Shown here: positions 34,672 to 46,126 of the stretch, one piece after another | Layout of the letters: each line of letters opens with the position of its first letter | How positions within the stretch are numbered: the stretch's first letter is position 1 | From: Candolleomyces eurysporus | Lineage: Eukaryota > Basidiomycota > Agaricomycetes > Agaricales > Psathyrellaceae | NCBI GenBank assembly: GCA_027579435.1 | Contig: JANBPK010001497.1 | Span: 1-57,892 of the forward strand | Length of the DNA: 57,892 nt | Reading direction: 5' to 3' | The notes under the pieces: generated by a model | Told to the model about the DNA's origin: nothing | The model's database searches: none | The model's input: the letters and a program-made list of their open reading frames with translations, nothing else | Program-made: the position numbers and the translations under genes

Positions 34672-35483
34672 CTAGCTCCCTATCAAAACATTAAATGTGT
34701 GGAGCCGAAGATCGCGCTGCCCGCGCACCACAAAGTCTCCACGGAACTCAATATTGAACGGGGTCAGGCTTTCGACGCACTGGACCTGTTCCGTCGGGCT
34801 GAACGTAATTAGCCACGATGTTCCCGGAGCCAAGGTGTTCCACCTTCCTACCCCGAAGGAGTGGGAACACAAACGCGGTTCTCTGCAGAAGACAGATGAT
34901 GCCTACCGAAACGACCTTCTAAATCCCTGAACGTGTGCAACACTCCGAGATCTGGCTCACCTGACTGAATCTTATCAGTTCCACCCTCCCCCGCGACTTT
35001 CTGGAGTTCCCAGTTCGGGTCAGTGAGAGTACGCCCCTTCTCAACCGTTGTTCGTCGATTTCTTTTTCGTCATCCGTTCAAAAGTTTCCTCCAAACAGAA
35101 CGTTCCATGGGGTCAAACCCAAGCCTAAAAAGGATTGCTGAAAGGTAAGGATAAATCTAAACTGAATTACCCCCGCACGCACCTTCTGAACTGGCCATAG
35201 GAATGGTAACTCGCTCAAAAGAACGCTCTATCACGTTCCACTCCGTGATAAGTGACGAAGGGTGTCAACGCATGATCTCGTGCCAGTAAAATTGCCACCA
35301 GAGTGGAAGTATATGCGTCCAACAAATCGAGGCTGGACGCATTGCTCATGCTACCTATCTCGTCTTTCCATTACTCTCCAATCCTTATGCCACCCAGCGC
35401 CTAGGGGTTTATGATCTCCGGGAGTGGGGGGATAGTTCACTGTCCCTTCCCGGAGGAGGGTCAGCTGGATCGAAAATGCCCAT
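34672..35483 (-). pseudogene. decayed aryl-alcohol dehydrogenase (aldo-keto reductase) pseudogene
   Basis: Fragments of a fungal aryl-alcohol dehydrogenase appear in the right order on the minus strand but in different frames. They are a start-like MGIFDPADPPPG (35483), LGGIRIGE and WKDEIGSMSNASSLDLLDAY (interrupted by TAA), RDHALTPFVTYHGV, FERVTIPMASSEGLGLTPWN, GRTLTDPNWELQKVAGEGGT, and the C-terminal SPTEQVQCVESLTPFNIEF. Intact enzymes have about 100 residues between LLDAY and the RDHxLTPF segment; these are missing, so there is an internal deletion. At least four frame changes occur, several at short homopolymers, plus in-frame stops. Family enzymes reduce aromatic aldehydes with NADPH in lignin-related metabolism. 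Some frame changes could be sequencing errors, but the deletion and stops indicate a dead copy. Confidence 0.78.
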
Positions 35484-36237
35484 GAATACGCAGTGTAGGA
35501 ACGGATGAAGTTGGACGTTGGAAGTCGATTCGAACAACGTTAGATTGAACGTGTCGTATATCTACCGTGTTCAATGCATGGTCTGAGCTGTCCACGAATC
35601 GCTGTCATATCCCCCTCTTCTCGTAGTTTGGAACATGAATATGAGTCCAAGTGAAAGCGGCACTGGATAAGCATAACACTCGTAACATGATACCGGATCG
35701 TAACTAGTCGAAGAGCGTCTACCAAGTCCGGCGTTAAACTTTTTTTTTGTCCAGTCCATACAGTGCCTATCGGATGGTAAAATCGATCCTGAGAGGAGAG
35801 ATCACGCTTCCTCAATTACGTCAGTAAGACCAAAGTTGGCGCCCAACTGGGCGCCTCCTCTGATGAAACCCGAACTCGCCTTGAGTGCAGGCCATCACCC
35901 TCGATAATGAAGGGCAAGGGGACGTTGGACAGCGGTATGCCGTTAGACTCTCGCCTCTTTCAGGATTGCGAGCTGATTGGGCTACGACATGATCCGTGGG
36001 CGCTGGCCTCATATGGCCAGTCGAAGATCTTCGATGACACTCAATTGACAGATGTTCCCGAGAACTCTTTTCATTTAGAAAATTGCGAGAGTACCCTGAT
36101 GCCTCTGAGGAAACTGGACGTACCAGAATCCGTTCTTCAGGTCACCACAACTGTGAATTAGATGCTACTGAAGGGGGCGGCACTGACAACGAGATATAAT
36201 TCATAATTTGCGCGTTTATCGTAGTTTATTCCGACGG
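35484..36237. other. intergenic region, possibly more pseudogene debris
   Basis: A 91-codon minus-strand frame (35540-35815) and others overlap here, but none is convincing. The stretch reading TFNLTLFESTSNVQLHPFL in frame before the pseudogene start suggests that upstream coding remnants may extend to about 35560. Confidence 0.4.
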
Positions 36238-37932
36238 CTAGAGTAAGCGACCCTGGGGCGGTAAATCGGTGAAACCACCCTCGGTACGATCATAAACCAA
36301 AGATCCACGAAGGTAAGTCTTTTCCACCCGACCTGTCAGGGTCATTCCTTGATAGGGGGATATCTTGTTCTTATATTGAAGCAATTCTTTTGTTACCTGT
36401 GCGTGGACACAGGACATCAGCGCTGCTTTCTGTCCAATACAATAAGTACACACCTCAAAGGATGCCGCCGGTTCCCACAACACAAAATCGCCGTCGTACC
36501 CGACCTTTATCTGTCCCTTCGACTTCCCGAGGCCAGCGTGTTCAGCGGTCTTCTTGCTCATCAAGTCTACTACTTGTTTGAGCGAGAAACCCCGTTTCTT
36601 TCCTTCGGTCCACAACAGACTGAGTCCTAGGCCAAGGGTACTGATCCCACCCCAGGCAGACATGATATCGCCAGATTCGACATTTTTGAGTTCAATCACA
36701 CAAGGGCTGTGATCAGAGACCACGCAGTCGATAAGACCCTCCCTGAGCGCATCCCAGAGGCTGTCTCTGTTCTCGTCCTCTCTGACCGGGGGACAACATT
36801 TGAACTCCGTATGACCATCAGGAATATTCTCGGCATTCAGGCACAGGTAGTGGAAACACGTCTCGACGGTCAGGGGTAATCCTTCTGCTTTCGCTTTCCG
36901 AATAATGGGGAGGGCCGATGCCGCCGAAAGATGTACGATATGTGTTCGTAAGCCTGGGTATGTCTTCTGCAGTCTGTAGACAAGGGAAATGGCGTCTTGT
37001 TCGAACCGTTGCGGTCTTGACTGCAGGAAGGTTGAGTAATGACGTGGGTCCATATCAAACTGCGCGTTGACAGCGCTATCTAGCTCGGCGTGGAAGAGCA
37101 GGATACTCGATGCTTCCTAAGCACAACAGATGAAAATCATGATTCACAACTGCATTAAGTGCCTGGAATGGACATACCTGTAATTTCTCCATCGCGGGAT
37201 GTAGGTCGGCTTCTGCGACACACGGGAATTCCTATTTGTTGTCAAGAGAAGATATTGAGGATATTGCATAAGATTAACAGGAAAGCGAAGCAAGCATACA
37301 TCGACACCGCTCTCCATCAGGAAGCACTTGAATCCCTTGACGCCTGCATCGACAAGGGGCTTGAGGTGGTCCTAACACGCCGGTCGACTGATGAGGGGCA
37401 GTTTGTGGATCAGAGCGATAGAAAAGAACCTGATTTCCCGGAATGACGCCTCCCCAGAATCCAACGTCGGTATGACATTGGCCGACAGCAGCCTGACGTT
37501 TCTCTTCGAGATTAGCGACGGTGGTGGTCGGAGGAAGCGAATTGAGAGGCATGTCGACCACAGTGGTGATACCACCCGCTGCTGCAGCTCGAGTGCCCGT
37601 CCAGAAGCCTTCCCAAGCAGTGCGACCGGGCTCGTTGAGATGAACATGGGCGCTGCAGGGAGAATATCAGATCCCTAGTTGTTATCGGTTGAGGCTGCGG
37701 ATAAGAGCACGCACTCGAGAAGACCTGGAATGACGATCTGTTCCGCGGCATCAATCCATGAGATGATGGTGCTAGAGGTGTGTGTTGACTGGAACTGTGC
37801 TTTGGACAGATGCTTCTTCTCGATCTCTATGATTTTCCCGGAGATCTTGTCAATGACAATAGTTGCGGGCACAGGGTGGTCATCCTCAGGCAACAGCGCG
37901 AATTTGGCAGTGCAGACAATGAGTTCAGCCAT
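36238..37932 (-). CDS. allantoinase
   Basis: Six exons (minus strand): 37932-37715, 37652-37430, 37371-37300, 37231-37178, 37116-36454, 36396-36238; 462 aa, normal for the family. Amidohydrolase metal ligands are in place: [12 protein letters not shown], the carboxylated Lys region [31 protein letters not shown] and [26 protein letters not shown] is the allantoinase signature, distinguishing it from dihydroorotase and dihydropyrimidinase. It opens the allantoin ring to allantoate, allowing purine-derived nitrogen to be used; cytosolic or peroxisomal. The start at 37932 follows the usual family N-terminus; a longer in-frame GTG start is not credible. Divergent from the Yippee gene (311 bp gap). 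Confidence 0.94.
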
Positions 37933-38243
37933 GGCGGCTTGAAGAGGGAGGTGTGTGATGGCAGATAAAGCACTAAGCTGTTCTCGGCTTCCTTGCACTC
38001 CCCCGTGTGGAATTGATTGGGTATCATGAGAGTCTAAAAGGCAAGTATGTACAGATCAGGAGGAGATAAAGAGGAGTCCGGGGGACATTGCACTGACTGG
38101 GCTCGGGATTTGTGATATGAAACAGGATATTCTGTTTCCGTGACATGAGCCGTTGCCTCGGTTGATCATCAGCCATCCCTATCGCGACTTTAAAAGGAGA
38201 AGGTGTATGTGCTAACCTCCCTTTCCTTCCTCGCTAGTCCACC
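37933..38243. promoter_or_regulatory. divergent promoter region (allantoinase / Yippee)
   Basis: 311 bp between two start codons. It contains a TTATCTGCC/GGCAGATAA word (around 37960-37970), a GATAA core as expected for nitrogen-catabolite (GATA-factor) control of allantoin genes, and a tgatcatcagc stretch. Function is inferred from the family's usual regulation. Confidence 0.4.
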
Positions 38244-38914
38244 ATGCATCACTACTACAATTCGGAATATTCTACATCGTCCTCGACCCTCAGACTCGAA
38301 AATACGCCTCCGCGTCGACTACCTTCCGTTCCGGGAAGTCGGGCATCACTGTCACCCTCGCCAGTCGAGTCCCGACGCTCCTCGCGACCGCTGCCCAAAA
38401 TACCAAGAGCCTTGACTTGCAAGCAATGTCAAGCTGTTATCACTTCCCACAATGTCCTTCTACCTTCATCCCAGGTATGTCTCGATTTTTATCCCTCACG
38501 AACCGGACGTGTTCTCATCATTCCTCTTCCCCAGCTCCCACCGCACTCGAGATCGTTTCGCGGATTCGCCGGTAAGGCGTCGCTATTCACCGAAACGTAT
38601 GTTGCATTCTCCGTCCGTTCCTCCCCTCAAAAAANTTGAATCATCCTTTTAGATATAACGTCAAGGTTGGCAAGCCGAGTGTGCAGCTTATGACCACTGG
38701 CGCCCATACCCTATCAGAAATTCAGTGCGGGTCTTGCTTCACGTACGTCGGGTGGAAAATCGTCCGAGCGCACGAAGAACCTGAACGCTGGAAAGAAGGA
38801 AAATACCTTCTCGAGCTAGAGCACCTGGACGCTCAGCCTGACCCGGTCGCACCGCTAAGCTTCCGCCTTTCAAAACGCTCCTCCGCAGACACGGACTCTG
38901 GATCGGACTACTAG
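38244..38914 (+). CDS. Yippee-like zinc-binding protein
   Basis: Exons 38244-38474, 38535-38596, 38653-38914; 184 aa. The N-terminal ~55 residues are Ser/Arg/Pro-rich and specific to this protein. The Yippee fold follows with two CxxC zinc knuckles: CKQCQAVITSHNVLL and IQCGSCFTYVGWKIVRAHE. Between them lie GFAGKASLFTET and YNVKVGKPSVQLMTTGAHT, and near the end EGKYLLELEHL. These match the Yippee/Mis18 family core very well. Yippee proteins are small, conserved and linked to nuclear or spindle functions or to the GID E3 ligase (human YPEL5); the fungal role is unsettled. The N at 38635 lies in intron 2 and does no harm. Confidence 0.92.
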
Positions 38915-40689
38915 CTGGCTACTCCCTTCCTTGGACATTCTTTATATCTCTCGTACGTGTAATCGAACATTTCCCCAGCTTCCCTCCTTTGTTGTTTGTT
39001 GTAGCCTCTATCCCTTCTTCTGTATTACGACCCTTCAACGATCCCCTCATACCCCGATTCCACTTTCGGATTTTCGTTTCAAATTACCCATTCCCCCCAA
39101 ACCTGCAATTGTATCACTACTACCCACATTTCATCATAATTTATCCATTACCCACCTGTAACATGTTCCCCCAAAACTTCGTAATTCAATTCATAATAAT
39201 GCTCACCACGGAATCCCGATTGCCCGGACCTTAGACCTTGGCACTAGTACGCACTAGTCCTCCCCGTATGCGCTCTGGCCGTGCATATTTCATCATTTTC
39301 ACAGCGCGTACGTCGGGGCTTGATAACATAGGTCGGGTCGGTACTACGATACCGACGCGTTTCAAGGCTATCAGCCGCAGTCAGCCGAGGGTAAACCATA
39401 CCGCGCAACGGGGCGAATTAGCGTCGGATGGAATTGCGCTAGTTAGCTGCGTCACTTGCGCATACGTACTCTTCTGATAAAGGTCGCCGCCCAGAGCGGT
39501 GACCTTGGCCTTACCTTCCGAAGAACGCTCCATTGACAATTAGACAAAGGAAGTGCTCCATAGCACGTATGTAAGTGTAACCTTTGCACTTATTGCAACC
39601 GCGCATTGTATTCCGGCACACCGCGTCCTTGTTTCGAAGGAGACTGCAACCATGTGCACACGCCTTGTCATAACACACTCGAGGTTAGAAAGCTACATAG
39701 CCTCTGAAAGATTTTTCCGGAGTGCTTGGAACTTGGGTCCTCGATGAGAGGCGCCCCAAAACTCTAAAACACTCCATGAAAGATAGACAATTATCACCCC
39801 TTCGCACAGCTTCGTATGGATGCAATTGAACTCTGGACTTTTTGGTATGTATCTAATATTATCTTATCATCATCACGACATCTGCAACAAGAGAGCAAGA
39901 AGGAGGGTGAGTACACTGCATGGAGGGATTATCAGCGAGTGTACGACACCATGATCCGTATGCACTGCCAAAGGGGGTGGCAGATGATCGAATCACTGAG
40001 CGTCTAAGGATCTTCAGTGGTATCACCGATCGCGAGGCACGACCTGTGGCGAATAGCTAGTGGATGAAGGAGGGCTCGAGGCTGATAAAAATCAATTCAA
40101 AACAGCAAATGTTTCCTCGTGTGGTTAGATGAGGTACAACTCGTTGCCCTTACGATTGAATACGGAACTGTCCCCCATCAAAAAAGCAGTGAGTCGGTCG
40201 TAGATGAGGGTCATATGGCGAATATTCACCAAGGTATTCCCTGGAGAGAATCAAATACAGTTCACAGCGGTGGAAGCAAGTCGCAACTATTGCAGTAACG
40301 AGCTGTATCATACTGACCACTTTCGGTCCGAGAATGCGCAGATTCAAATTTGGTGGTTCATACCTGAAGAAAGATCAGCAGACTCAACATGTGGGCTAAG
40401 GGGAATTGAGTTACCTTCGCCACACCAGAGAGAATCGTCAGCGGAAGAGTATTTGACAGATGCCTTGCCACCATCTGCCTCCTTCGATCAGGGTCGAACA
40501 ATCCTACGTGATGGAGAGACTTCATTTCACAGAACGTGCAAGACCGCAGACCAGCAGGAATGTAATGGAACATAATAGATCGTCATCGTCATTAAAAAGC
40601 AGGTACCGAAACCATGAGAGTGGTAAAAAGTCTAGCAATTCAAAGTTAGTCTCGTTCTCTTCGAAGTATTAATTCGCTGTACGAACTTA
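38915..40689. other. long gene-poor stretch
   Basis: 1.77 kb with no gene I can support. Minus-strand frames at 40150-40347 and 40358-40573 contain protein-like text (CELYLILSREYLGEY; GLFDPDRRRQMVARHLSN) but the frames do not join across the apparent acceptor. They may be remnants of an old gene or of an F-box-like protein; this is not shown. Confidence 0.45.
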
Positions 40690-42003
40690 CTATCCTAACA
40701 ACCCGTTATAAACGCCCCCAAGATTACTCCAATCAATCCTTGGCAACTCGAAAGCGTCAGTTACCCTCGCATACCGAATACCCCCAAGACGCGAGACTGG
40801 TCTCAACTTGGAGGGATCAATGGTCTCTCCAGATTCGTCCAAAACGTCCTCCCGGACGTGAATGTGTTTGATCAGACCCAACACTACGGTCGTCGTGATT
40901 CGAGAACTATTTGGGGCGCAGATATCTTGAAAGCTATACAACTGTGTTTTGCCGGTCAACGTGTTGAAAAACGAGGCTCTGAAAAAGACCGAGCTGACGG
41001 AAAACCTACCTCGCATTCAAGGTTGATTGCGCTTTCCTGAACGAGAGGGGGTTTGACGGTGATCTATTCAGTCAGCTCGAAAAGTCAGTTTTGAATGAGA
41101 TGGATTATTCCATTTGGAGTCCCCAACGGAAACACAAAACCTTGGTGGGAGACACACTCACGCTAGGTTCCGGGGTGAGGCCACTGAGGATCCATTCATC
41201 TGTAGTAGCGGGCGACTCAACGGAAGTTGCGTTAGCTGCCTCCACAAATGGTTCACTAATCATGTTCACGGTGAACTGTTTCGTGCTGAGGATATTCTCC
41301 CGTGTATCCTTTGGCCGTCGTTTCGATAGGCTAAAGGATATGCTGATCATAGGAGGATTGTGAGAGACCTATAATCAATCCACGCCATGGAATGGAAGGC
41401 CTGGATTTAGCCTGGCATGGCAGTGCGAATGATGAGGGATGTTCACCATTGAGAAGTAGCTAGAGAGCTTATTGTCAGCAGCTTCTCTCAGTCTTACAAT
41501 TGAAGACTACTCCTCTACCTGAATGGTGCAAGATTCCGAATGCCATCGCTGGATATGGTCGACACGAATGCGATGGGCCGCGGTATAATCGTAGAAGTCA
41601 TCAACTTGTATGCATCTCTGGTGTATAGGGATAGCCTTCATGAGAAGGGCATTGCATTCCATGCTCTAATGAGGACACACCTTGGTGCTGTATAGCCCAT
41701 ATCCCAGAGTTTGCGTTTCACATCCCTCTTCTCGTTTTCAGGCCGCTGACCAGGCTTCCACAATGGATTGGGTGGCTGAGTGTATATCAGGGGCTTGGCT
41801 TTGTCAAGTTCTGGCAATGCAGGCTCATCTTCTCCTGGGGTTGGGTCCGGAGAAGGAAGAGGAGGATGATGGTGGGTGTAGTCGGATACCAACGTTGATT
41901 GGGCGCGAATCGCTTGGCACCGTTCCCAACTTGCCCCGGAACCGCGACCACAGCGATGTCGCAGATTCCTTGTTACCACTTGCAGCCTACCAATATTCGA
42001 CAT
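40690..42003 (-). CDS. flavin reductase-like (FMN-binding split barrel) protein
   Basis: Six exons (minus strand): 42003-41681, 41617-41519, 41459-41447, 41368-41162, 41063-41010, 40941-40690; 315 aa. The third exon is only 13 nt and is needed to give SYFSMVSHNPPMISISF. Core motifs are IPRPIAFVSTISSDGIRNLA, KDTRENILSTKQFTVNMI, ECELYSFQDI, GLIKHIHVREDVLDE and KLRPVSRLGGIRYARV. The N-terminal ~40 residues (Arg-rich, few acidic: GRLQVVTRNLRHRCGRG) precede the usual family start DYTHHHPP and look like a mitochondrial presequence. Family proteins bind FMN and act as flavin reductases or related oxidoreductases, often supplying monooxygenases. Divergent from the maleylacetate reductase-like gene (423 bp gap). 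Confidence 0.9.
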
Positions 42004-42426
42004 GGTGCCTGAAGGTCAAGTGTCAGCTACTTATTTGCGGTGCTCTGGCCTGGAGGCAGACAGAAGGTGGCAGCGGCCCTGGCGGTCCTGTTGATGTCAT
42101 TCTCTCATGTTGGAGACTCCCGCTCCGGATCCTCAACCTGGCAAGAAGCACCCACAGGCCGGACAATGGGCGTCGAATTCGAACATAAATTCTCTGGACA
42201 TTACCAAGCATACCCCCAGGATCACAGTCTTTCCCGACCATCGCAGGAACTTGTGGGCAAAAACGACTCGAAGAGGATGTAATGAAGGGTCTTTGAAAGA
42301 AATCACGCGTTCCATGATGAAGACGGAAGACGGCTTCTTGATACTGGCTCAGACTCTGCTGGTAGATTATTTAAGGCGGCTCACTGGTGGATATCTGCCT
42401 AGATTCCCCGTTGTTTCGCCTTCACG
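42004..42426. promoter_or_regulatory. divergent promoter region (flavin reductase / maleylacetate reductase-like)
   Basis: 423 bp shared by two divergent oxidoreductase genes. Open frames crossing it on both strands lack coding character. No nameable site. Confidence 0.4.
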
Positions 42427-43978
42427 ATGTCGACGCTGGACGATACACCTCCCGGAGACTCCCTATCTGGCTTTTACGGCTGGACCAATACCCTCAAGGG
42501 TATCTACTACGGCCCAGGGTCTGTCAAGACGGCATTACCCAAGCTGCTCCAAACTCTGGGAGTTAAGAAGGCACTCGTCGTAACAGGCCGGACGCTCCAT
42601 GAAAAGGTTCGTGGATTCCAGGCTCTTCATAGATAAGGCGCTGATACCTATCCAGACCGACGTAGTACGACGGGTAGAGAGCATCCTGAAGGAGCATGAC
42701 GCCTATGGCGCTACCTTCTTCGAGATCGGGGAACATACCCCGATCGCTGGCATCCGGCAGGGGATCAAGGTATTCCAGGAGAATGGCTGCGACGTCATTG
42801 TCGCCGTAGGCGGTGGATCACCTGTAGATGGATCCAAAGCCATCCTCTACAATATTCAACTCGAGACAGGGGGCCCGACTTTGAAACAAATCTCCATCCC
42901 GACTACCCTGAGTGCTGCGGAATATAGTGTACGAACTCTAATCATTATACTTTGTCTTTCCCGGTCTGATAATGAAATTCTCTACAGATCGGCGCCGGGT
43001 TTACCAACGATGCTGGCGAGAAGGTTGCCGTCTCTTCTCAAGATCTAGCTCCCGCTGGTATCATCCTGGATGGGGAGCTGACATTGCCGACCCCCGAACG
43101 CCTCTGGTATGACATCATGGCCGAAGCTTGTGAACTTCACTGATATTCTCGTGAAGGCTGTCGACTGGCATCCGATCCCTCGACCATGCAGTTGGTAAGG
43201 CCTAGGGATTCCAAGGGTCGTGTACCGCAACTCACAGTTATCTTTAGAAAACCTTTATCGTCCCGGGGTTTCCTTCCCCGTAAAGCAGTTGATGTACGCC
43301 GCGTTAAAGGACCTCTTCCACTATTTGCCTGCTTCCAAGAAAGATCCGACCAATGTCGAATACCGACAACGACTGCAAATAGCGTCCTGGATGAGCCTTT
43401 GGCCGATGAAGCTGGAGCGGTATAGGTAATAGTTCCGCTGGATCTCTGTCCGGAAAGTTGCCCGCTGACTCCTGCCTAGCGCCCTCGGCATCTCTCACTC
43501 TCTCGGCCACAAATTGGGAGCTAGGTTCAGCATACCTCATGGAATAACATCAGTAAGTAGGACTTCTTTCTGCTGTGTAGCCTATCGCCGTGTTTAACGG
43601 GCAAAAAGTGCCTAACGCTCGCTCCGACCGTGGTCATGAAGGCCGAAGTCGGGAGCGAAGATGACAAGAAATGGTTAGCTGGGGCCTTGTTCTATCTCAA
43701 CGAAGCATCGACTGGGTCGCTGGATGGAGATGTCTTGAAGCTGGCGTCTTTGATCAACCAGTGAGCCTTCTCTTATTTTATGTGCAGCAAGGCCCTTACC
43801 GCGTGTTGCAAGACTCGTTATCGACCTGGGATTACAAACCAGCCTGACAAACTACAAGGTTCCCCAGGATGCACTTATTTCTGTAGCTGAGGGTGCGCTC
43901 GGAACGCAGAACCAGAATTACGAGGTTTCTAGAGTAGTGAAATTGCTGGAGACGCTGTACACAGACTCGCGGGTGTAG
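42427..43978 (+). CDS. maleylacetate reductase-like iron-type alcohol dehydrogenase
   Basis: Eight exons: 42427-42606, 42656-42928, 42988-43106, 43157-43194, 43248-43425, 43480-43552, 43609-43760, 43813-43978; 392 aa. The NAD(P)-binding motif is VIVAVGGGSPVDGSKA (~110-125). Other family blocks are KQISIPTTLSAAEYS, LWLSTGIRSLDHAVENLYRP (rebuilt across two introns) and GISHSLGHKLGARFSIPHG, the C-terminal His-containing region. The Fe-ADH fold is certain. The fungal proteins with PTTLSAAE and the SLGHxLGA block are usually placed with maleylacetate reductases, which convert maleylacetate to 3-oxoadipate after hydroxyquinol ring cleavage. The substrate is inferred, not shown. Confidence 0.9.
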
Positions 43979-44206
43979 AGTAGAAGCTAGAACTGCCAAT
44001 AATTCTGAAAATATTGCGTAATGGACGGAAGAGGAACCGCCCAGCTGCGCGGCCCATGGCATCATTGTCAGTCGTGTTCTAGGCTGGAGTATAATGCTCC
44101 AGATCGCGACGGTACCTGTATTTCTCACAAGTCATTCCACCTCTTCTTCATTATAAAACGGCGTGGCCGTCGTGGCCTTTGTCGTCGTCGTCGAGGACAG
44201 CCATCA

Positions 44207-45864
44207 ATGATCCGACCTGCTTGGCAGCTGCCCGTAGGGTACCCCGTTCACCTACATCCGCCACGGCGAACGATTACCGCCCTCTACCTCTCCAGTCGCC
44301 GCCACGCAGACGCCAGGAGATTACGGCTAACAGCTGATCTCAGTCCAAGGGCCCGTTTCTCACAGGCTAGCACTAACGTGTCACTTCTGTCTCCAGGAAC
44401 TTCATACAAATCCAGAGTTCCCCCGACAATCCTTCCCCTTCGCTCCCCCGTTCGACGCTTTCTACGTGCACAGGTCAGCATGGCCTCCGCACGCCCTCAC
44501 TCAACCTTCGAGAACGACCCCTCCAAGCCCAACGGCGTTCTGAAACAGCGCAAGACCAACGGCCACAATCACGACCATGACCACGACCACGAACACCCGC
44601 ATTCTCATTCACTATTCGGCCATTCGCATTCGCATGGAGAGGAGGGGCACTCACATACTCACGATGCAGAACAAATTATCGCTGCACTCAAGGGTTCCAG
44701 TGAGTGTTCGTCGCGTCCTGAAGCATCCGCAGTCCAATAATGAGACTTTTATCCATTTAGCCGACCGGGGGAGTCAAGTCACCCTTGTTGGTCTCTTCTC
44801 CAACATTGGCTTGACGGCAGCCAAGGGCCTGGCTGGATGGCATCTACACTCTGCGTCCCTTCTCGCCGACGCCGGCCATTCCCTGAGTGGTGAGTCCGTC
44901 ACTAGCGCTTGTTGTCAAACACCTACTCAAAAGAGTTTAGACCTGCTCGGGGACTTCGTCACACTCTTTTGCTGGAAGTTATCACGGAAACCACCCTCGG
45001 AACGATACCCTTACGGCTTTGCAAAGTTCGAGACACTGGGAACGACCACCATTTCTCTCTTGCTCATCGGAGGTGCTCTCGGCATCGGTTTCCACTCTTA
45101 CCACCTCCTTATTGTCGCTCTCGGTGACAGTGCTGCGCACATGCAACCTGGAGCGCTGCAAGAACTCCTCCTATTCCTCTCATCCAGTGCCCCTGTGCCC
45201 CACATTGGACACTCCCATGTTCACGCTGTGGATGTCAACGCAGCTTGGTTCGCTGCCCTCGGCGTCTTATCGAAGGAATGGCTATATAGAATAACCAAGG
45301 TTGTAGCGGATGAAGAGAAGAGCCCGGTGTTGCTAGCCAATGCCATTCACCACCGAAGCGACGCATACTCCAGCCTGGTCGCTTTCTTCGCGATTATTGG
45401 TACATGGCTCTTCCCCGCATTCCCCTTGGATCCTATTGGAGGTGCGTATCCGGACTGTTAATTTTCCCAATCTCGCTAACTCGCATTTGATAGGCTTGGT
45501 AGTCTCAGCTGTCATCCTGCAACAAGGCTACTCCCTTCTGCGAGGCGCATGGGGTGACCTCACTGACGCAGGGGCTTCACCCCGTACAAGAGCATCAATA
45601 CAGAAGGTTCTTCAACCTCTCGTCGCAAAGGAAGGGAACGGCGCTTCAACATCCTTGACCCAGCACATCCCTCCCTTACTTGGAATCAGCCACCTGCGAG
45701 CTCGACGTGCGGGCTCCATGCTCTTCGTCGACCTGACTGCCACCGTTCCCGGTAACATTACCATTGAACAAGCCAACGCCCTGGACCAGCACATCACAAG
45801 TAGATTGAAGGAAGAAAAGAAGGAGATTGCTGAAGTTCGAGTCAAGTTCGAACCGCGATCATGA
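44207..45864 (+). CDS. Mmt1/Mmt2-type mitochondrial cation diffusion facilitator
   Basis: Four exons: 44207-44699, 44761-44889, 44941-45441, 45494-45864; 497 aa. The first ~95 residues are Arg-rich and nearly free of Asp/Glu (RRTITALYLSSRRHADARR), as in a mitochondrial presequence. A His-rich loop follows (NHDHDHDHEHPHSHSLFGHS, ~125-165). The CDF domain has the metal-site motifs ADAGHSLSD in TM2 and NAIHHRSDAYSS in TM5, with KLSRKPPSERYPYGFAKFET between TM2 and TM3 typical of the Mmt branch. A C-terminal cytoplasmic-type domain ends the protein. Yeast Mmt1/2 export iron from mitochondria. Metal choice here is inferred from the branch; the His-rich loop is commoner in zinc carriers. Confidence 0.93.
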
Positions 45865-46126
45865 GGCGCCTTGCTCGTGTATTCGTAACCTTGTTCCTCC
45901 TATCTACGGGCATCTCATTGATTTTTTGTTGCTTTCGTATAGTTGGTTGTATAACAGCATCATCTGTAGTGTAGAATCTGCATTCATATCAGAAAAGCAT
46001 TTGATTGATTCATCATATTGTTACAGCAAAGCTCGTTAAACTGATAGGTACCAGGTACCAGGTCCGCATAAAGCATAAAGTCATCATCTCTATAGATATA
46101 GCTCTAACGTATGATTAGAGGATAGA

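Noticed and set aside
36238..37932. Dihydroorotase or dihydropyrimidinase as the identity of the amidohydrolase
   Set aside because: The HLNEPGRT and [20 protein letters not shown] strings are specific to allantoinase.
40204..40575. 123-codon plus-strand frame in the gene-poor stretch
   Set aside because: Overlaps equally open minus-strand frames; neither shows a domain or consistent splice sites.
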